From Bacteroidota bacterium (GTDB taxonomy: Bacteria; Bacteroidota; Bacteroidia; Bacteroidales; PUMT01), in assembly GCA_003554865.1 (NCBI GenBank), contig PWHJ01000189.1, positions 1 through 44,541 of the forward strand: a stretch of DNA of 44,541 bases. The letters are read 5' to 3'. How positions within the stretch are numbered: position 1 is the first letter of the stretch; each line of letters begins with the position of its first letter. The position numbers and the translations under genes were made by a program. A model generated the notes under the pieces. The model worked only from the letters and a program-made list of their open reading frames with translations. It was not told the origin of the DNA and did not search any database. Below, one piece after another: positions 40,262-44,541 of this stretch.

Positions 40262-42586
40262 TTAATACCTTAAAACCACTCCCCGGAAGCGCCCTGCAAC
40301 TGAAACATCACTTATCTCAATTAAAAGATCGCTGCCATTGCCGGGGGCAATCTGCGTAAAACCCATTGACCATCCTCTTATGTACCTGTTATCCCAGCCC
40401 TCGCCCGGCTCAAGATCAACTTTAAAAAGAGAGTAACCTTCTATATCGATTTCAAAAAAATAAGGCTCCCCCAGATCTATATCCTGATTGCTGGCAGAAA
40501 GCAGTGCAAGAGAGTAATTCTCGAACAGATTGTAAAAATCGGGTGGAGTAGCCGGGTAGCTTTCAATTGCCTCAACGGCTATATCCGGTGAAATCCGGAT
40601 TGCTTCAAGTATATCCCCCTTATACTGATCATATAAATAGCGGGTAAAAACATAACTGGCCCCGTAGTTTTCAGTTTGCTGCTGCCAGCCTGTTACTGAA
40701 ACATCCTGTACAGCCTCCATATAGCTTTCCACTCTTGATTGCTGATACGGGTTTTCCTGCTCAAAGCCAAAGCCGGCTATATCTTTTGCCAGCTCAGACA
40801 AACCTTCGTTTATCCACGTTTCGGTCTGATCAGCCCCGGCAAGGATTCTTTCATTATAGTGGAGAAGATGCTGAAACTCATGCGCTATAACCCCGGCTGT
40901 GTGGCGGCGTCCGTAATCAAAGTCGGGGTCACTGTAAGCTCCCCTTACATAGATAACCTTATCTTCGTTTGAGTGACGGTATTCCTGCTGCGAATAAAGA
41001 TCGGCCGAATAAAAGTAACCACCGTAGGGCATTTCACTTAAAACTATATTCACCCTCCCGTCGGCATTTTCAAGAACCGGGAAATCATCTGCATCAGGCT
41101 CCCTGCCAAAATAATCCTTAAGGTCACTGTAATACTTTTCAAACTGATCAAGATAATAGCTCACATTACCGGAGGAAACATACTTTTCACTGTCTTCTGT
41201 CACCCATAACATTGCATTTTCATTCTTACCCTTCAACTCTGCTGTTTTTCTCTCAAACCCGTCATCATCATATACCCAGAACTCCCTTTCGTCTCCGACA
41301 TCGAAATCTTTTCGGATATCGAGGCTTCTGGATAACCTGCTGATTTCACGGTGATTTTGAAGAGTTTGGTGCTGTTTTCCAACAATAAAACCTGAGGCAG
41401 TACCACAATGCATGCCATGCAGCTCATCTTTCTCAGATGGTGACACCTTCTTGTCCCCTGCAGCTGAAATATAATCTTGCCCGCCACCTTCCTGGGAAGT
41501 TAATAAGCTTCCTGCCCTGTGAAAACTTCCTGCATCATCTCTTGGAAAAATTGCAACAAACAATTTATCCGACTCGCTGTAAGAGGGAACAACAAAATTC
41601 AAAGAACCATCGGAGAGATCAAAGGTGTTAAAGGGATCTAAAGAAAGTTCTTCATAAACTTTTATATAGTCAGTTTTTGTTTTGGTATCAGAATCTTCTC
41701 CGGCATAAACGGTAAGTTCCACACTGTAGGTGCCTTTGTTTTTGTAAGTATTTGAGGGGTTTTGATCACTGCTTTTATTTCCGTCACCGAAATCCCATTC
41801 CCATTTTTCAACTTCCCCCCACGACTCATCGTTAAAATTCACAGTAGTGCCTGCTTTCACCATAGTATTGTCTGCATTAAAGTCTGCAGCAACAAGATAT
41901 TTGGTTGTAAACTCCACTTTATCACCGTAAGCCTCTCCCTCTTCGTTGATAGCATAAGCCCTGACATAATAGCTTGTTGAAGATGAGAGATCCCCGAGCT
42001 TACTTGTAAATTCCCCCGTGCCTTTTCCGTCACTGGTTATTCCATCGTTTTTATCAATATAGGGAGTTTGCGAACTGCTCCAGACAACACCGCGGGCGGT
42101 AACCTCAGAATCGCCCTCACTGACAACCTCTCCACCCGATAAGGCCGAAACCGGGGTTATATCGGTAACCTCCGCAGTGGAAACAGCCGGGATTTCACCT
42201 TCAGTTGTAAACTCAAATTCATCACCGTATGCGGTACCAACTTTGTTAGTGGCATAGGCGCGGACATAATACCTGGTCGATGAGGAAAGATCTGTAAGCC
42301 TGCTGGTAAACTTTCCTTCCATCTCCCCGTCACTCGTTTTCCCCTCGTTTATTTCATTTGTGGGATCACTGGAGGTGCACCACACAACTCCCCGGTCGGT
42401 AACATGTGAGCCGCCGTCACTGTGAACATTTCCTCCTCCTTCGGCACTGCTTGTTGTAATATCGGTTACCTGTGAAGTGCTGACAATCGGAAGTTCAGGA
42501 TCTTCCTTGCACCCTGAGAAGAGAAGAAAAAAAACCATGAAGGCTGTTAACGGTAATAATTTCCGTGGGAACATCAGACACCTCAA
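40262..42586 (-). CDS. Multidomain lipoprotein zinc metallopeptidase
   Basis: A 774-residue predicted lipoprotein (signal ending LLFSGC, Cys26). It then has two similar fibronectin-III-like modules of about 95 residues (about 36-130 and 131-229, each with RGVVW and SSSTxYYVRAYA), a PKD domain (about 231-312, WEWDFGDGNKSSDQNPSNTY), and a C-terminal peptidase. The zinc site is HEFQHLLHY with His569, Glu570 and His573; Glu594 in WINEGLSE is a likely third ligand. This HEFQH layout resembles the M30 hyicolysin-like peptidases, but I cannot fix the family. The protein is probably surface-exposed and takes part in breakdown of extracellular protein. Confidence 0.8.
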   Translation of the reverse strand: MRCLMFPRKLLPLTAFMVFFLLFSGCKEDPELPIVSTSQVTDITTSSAEGGGNVHSDGGSHVTDRGVVWCTSSDPTNEINEGKTSDGEMEGKFTSRLTDLSSSTRYYVRAYATNKVGTAYGDEFEFTTEGEIPAVSTAEVTDITPVSALSGGEVVSEGDSEVTARGVVWSSSQTPYIDKNDGITSDGKGTGEFTSKLGDLSSSTSYYVRAYAINEEGEAYGDKVEFTTKYLVAADFNADNTMVKAGTTVNFNDESWGEVEKWEWDFGDGNKSSDQNPSNTYKNKGTYSVELTVYAGEDSDTKTKTDYIKVYEELSLDPFNTFDLSDGSLNFVVPSYSESDKLFVAIFPRDDAGSFHRAGSLLTSQEGGGQDYISAAGDKKVSPSEKDELHGMHCGTASGFIVGKQHQTLQNHREISRLSRSLDIRKDFDVGDEREFWVYDDDGFERKTAELKGKNENAMLWVTEDSEKYVSSGNVSYYLDQFEKYYSDLKDYFGREPDADDFPVLENADGRVNIVLSEMPYGGYFYSADLYSQQEYRHSNEDKVIYVRGAYSDPDFDYGRRHTAGVIAHEFQHLLHYNERILAGADQTETWINEGLSELAKDIAGFGFEQENPYQQSRVESYMEAVQDVSVTGWQQQTENYGASYVFTRYLYDQYKGDILEAIRISPDIAVEAIESYPATPPDFYNLFENYSLALLSASNQDIDLGEPYFFEIDIEGYSLFKVDLEPGEGWDNRYIRGWSMGFTQIAPGNGSDLLIEISDVSVAGRFRGVVLRY

Positions 42587-42764
42587 CTAATTAATTTATT
42601 CTACGTAAATATACTCAGAATGATCACAAAAAAAAAGTGGTTATTTTACATGTAAAACTTTTGCCAGAGACAGGGTTTTTTGTATAATTGCCAATTCATC
42701 TTACTTCCGCATCTAATGATTGTGTTATTTTTTATATTTCAAATGAATCAAAAACTGTTTTAAA

Positions 42765-44312
42765 ATGAGGACCTTTAAAATTACTGCAACAATCTTGTTG
42801 CTTCTGCTCCCGCTCACCCTGCAATCACAGACACAAAAAGAACCTGTTGACCTGGAAGCGGTAAATAAGATTAAAAATGAAGCGCTAAACAACTCAAGTA
42901 TCCGCGATCTCTCCTTTTATCTGACAGATGTTATAGGCCCGCGCCTGTCGGGCTCTAGCGGACTGGATGTGGCTTATAAATGGACAAGCGATAAAATGGA
43001 AGAGTGGGGGCTTGAAAATGTTGAAATTGATCCATGGGGGGAATTTGGCCGTGGATGGGATAATGAAAAGTTTTACATAGCAATGACCGAGCCGTATTAT
43101 CAGCACCTTATTGGTGTTCCAAGGGCGTGGACAAAAGGGACCGAAGGACTGGTCGAAACCGAACCGGTGCTGGTGGATATAAGCACCGAGGAAGATATTG
43201 AAAAATACCGCGGTGAACTTGAAGGAAAAGTGGTTGTAAGGCCCGTGCCTCACAGGAACGAACCCGAACTCCCCGAAGGGCCAATGTCACAACGATATGA
43301 TGAAGAAGACCTTAAACGGCTTGAACAACGCCGCAGCATCTCAAACCCTCCTTACGGACACGGCCCGGAAAGCGATGATACAGAGAGGCAAAGGGTGCGC
43401 GAGCTGAACCGCAAAATGAACGAACTCTTTGAAGAAGAGGGCGTTGTGGCCGTTCTAAACCCCGCCGGTACTTTCGGTACGGTGCGCTCACACGGCAGAG
43501 GATACTCAATGGACGATGAGCCTGGTTTAACACAGATAGACATGACCTTTGAGCATTACGGAAGGATTGTTAGACTTCTGGAAGAGGGTAAGAATGTGGG
43601 AATTGAGCTGGAAGTTGAAAACAGCTTTCTTGAAGATGACACCAAAGGGTACAATGTAATTGCAGAAATCCCGGGAACCGATCCCGAATTGGAAGAGGAG
43701 CTGGTAATGCTTGGCGGACACCTCGATTCCTGGCACGGGGGAACCGGCGGCAACGACAATGCAGCAGGCGTAGCAGTTGTAATGGAAGTTATGCGCATAA
43801 TTAACGAGCTTGATCTGCAACCCCGCCGCACAATACGGGTAGCCCTGTGGGGAGCCGAAGAACAGGGCCTGCACGGATCAAGGAATTATGTGGCCGAACA
43901 TTTCTATGACATGGAGGAAGAGGAAAAAAAGGATGATTTTCACAACCTCTCAGCCTATTTCAATATAGACAACGGATCGGGTAAGTTAAGGGGAATCTGG
44001 GCAATGCAAAATGATGCCGCCATCCCTATATTTGAGCAGCTGTTAGAACCTTTGCATGACCTGGGTGCAACCACCGTAACTCCGAGAATGACAGGTGCAA
44101 CGGATCACGTTGCATTTGAAAGGGCGGGGCTTCCGGGATTCAATATGCTGCAGGACCGCCTTGATTACGGAAGAGGATACCACACAAATATGGATACTCT
44201 TGAGCGTATGGAGCTTGGAGACATGAAACAGGCTGCCGCGGTTATGGCAACCATTGTTTACCATGTGGCCCAGCGTGATGAGAGGATGCCAAGAAAACCT
44301 TTTGATCACTGA
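42765..44312 (+). CDS. Secreted M28-family metallopeptidase
   Basis: A 515-residue exported aminopeptidase or carboxypeptidase-like enzyme. A signal peptide (about 1-22) is followed by a split catalytic domain and an inserted PA-like region (about 130-270). Zinc ligands and catalytic residues: His319 and Asp321 in GGHLDSWHGG, Asp331 in GGNDNAAG, Glu365-Glu366 in WGAEEQGLHGS, an aspartate in YFNIDNGSG, and His448 in GATDHVAFE. The bi-zinc arrangement is complete. Divergent from the metallopeptidase lipoprotein gene. With the S9 pair it implies a protein-degrading lifestyle. Exact peptide-end preference is unknown. Confidence 0.88.
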   Translation: MRTFKITATILLLLLPLTLQSQTQKEPVDLEAVNKIKNEALNNSSIRDLSFYLTDVIGPRLSGSSGLDVAYKWTSDKMEEWGLENVEIDPWGEFGRGWDNEKFYIAMTEPYYQHLIGVPRAWTKGTEGLVETEPVLVDISTEEDIEKYRGELEGKVVVRPVPHRNEPELPEGPMSQRYDEEDLKRLEQRRSISNPPYGHGPESDDTERQRVRELNRKMNELFEEEGVVAVLNPAGTFGTVRSHGRGYSMDDEPGLTQIDMTFEHYGRIVRLLEEGKNVGIELEVENSFLEDDTKGYNVIAEIPGTDPELEEELVMLGGHLDSWHGGTGGNDNAAGVAVVMEVMRIINELDLQPRRTIRVALWGAEEQGLHGSRNYVAEHFYDMEEEEKKDDFHNLSAYFNIDNGSGKLRGIWAMQNDAAIPIFEQLLEPLHDLGATTVTPRMTGATDHVAFERAGLPGFNMLQDRLDYGRGYHTNMDTLERMELGDMKQAAAVMATIVYHVAQRDERMPRKPFDH

Positions 44313-44444
44313 TAAATAGTTCACTTTACCGGGCAGGAGAAACTCCTGACTTCCGCGGTTTAAGTTTTCTCTCCGCTCTGTAACCCCTATTTTTATTGAA
44401 ATAAATTTTCAAACTCGTTTGTGGTGCCTAATATGGTATTTATA

Positions 44445-44475
44445 TTGTTTCTTAACAAGCTTCTTCTTATATTTG
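44445..44475 (+). promoter_or_regulatory. Likely transposase promoter
   Basis: TTG (44445-44447), 20 nt, then TATATTTG (44468-44475). It lies directly before the transposase ATG, leaving an extremely short leader or none. Confidence 0.45.
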
Positions 44476-44479
44476 CAGC

Positions 44480-44541
44480 ATGTTTGTACGGGTAAAGACA
44501 ACTCCAAATTCCCCTAAAAAGGCTGTTCAGATCGTTGAAAG
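44480..44541 (+). CDS. IS1634-like transposase, N-terminal fragment at window edge
   Basis: Only about 20 codons are in the window, starting MFVRVKTTPNSPKKAVQIVE. This opening closely resembles that of IS1634/IS4-superfamily transposases common in Bacteroidetes. It implies an insertion sequence whose left end lies between the M28 gene and here. I could not define its terminal inverted repeat or target duplication because the other end is outside the window. Confidence 0.65.
   Translation, partial: MFVRVKTTPNSPKKAVQIVE

Overview
The window looks like the chromosome of a Bacteroidetes bacterium, probably an anaerobic or facultative marine or saline member of the Bacteroidales/Marinilabiliales group. 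Several things point there: promoter-like sites matching the Bacteroidetes pattern (TTTG, about 20 nt, TAnnTTTG), weak Shine-Dalgarno sites, an RRM-type RNA-binding protein, a TonB-type outer-membrane protein with a carboxypeptidase-like N-terminal domain, a DUF4382 lipoprotein, and very acidic secreted proteins. The order or genus assignment is an inference from gene content only.

Layout. Positions 157-2663 (minus) are a compact four-gene redox operon: a small five-cysteine protein, a DsrC with both C-terminal cysteines, a DsrM-like membrane subunit and a DsrK/HdrD-like iron-sulfur subunit. No sulfite reductase (DsrAB) or DsrJOP genes are present in the window. Then come ridA (+), an RRM protein (-), and arcB-arcC (-, ornithine carbamoyltransferase and carbamate kinase, no arginine deiminase). 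Positions 6134-9164 (+) hold ftsK and a tightly coupled lolA-like gene. Next are a PgpH-like membrane HD phosphodiesterase (-) and a Nudix hydrolase (+). Positions 12165-17760 (-) hold two tandem, highly similar secreted S9 peptidases with an internal stretch of almost identical DNA. A pabB (+), a DASS-family anion symporter (-), two beta-lactamase-fold serine hydrolases (-) and a divergent, apparently exported lipoprotein homologue of glutamate racemase (+) follow.

Positions 26398-34190 (-) are the branched-chain amino-acid operon ilvB-ilvC-leuA-leuC-leuD-leuB. Its leader contains what looks like a complete ribosome-mediated attenuator: a promoter, a 23-codon leader peptide rich in Ile/Leu, an antiterminator segment lying inside the last codons of that peptide, and a terminator hairpin. 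ilvN and ilvD are not in the cluster. Upstream lies pheA (-). The right part is mainly cell-envelope and secreted functions: a DUF4382 lipoprotein, a large TonB-type beta-barrel protein, a small lipoprotein, a multidomain lipoprotein metallopeptidase (all -) and an M28 peptidase (+). The window ends in the first 20 codons of an IS1634-like transposase.

The strongest leads are (1) the ilv-leu attenuator, (2) the lipoprotein racemase homologue beside two serine hydrolases, (3) the DsrC-DsrMK module with its small cysteine protein, and (4) a short interspersed repeat found at least four times between genes, always on the same strand. I found no tRNA, rRNA or CRISPR array.
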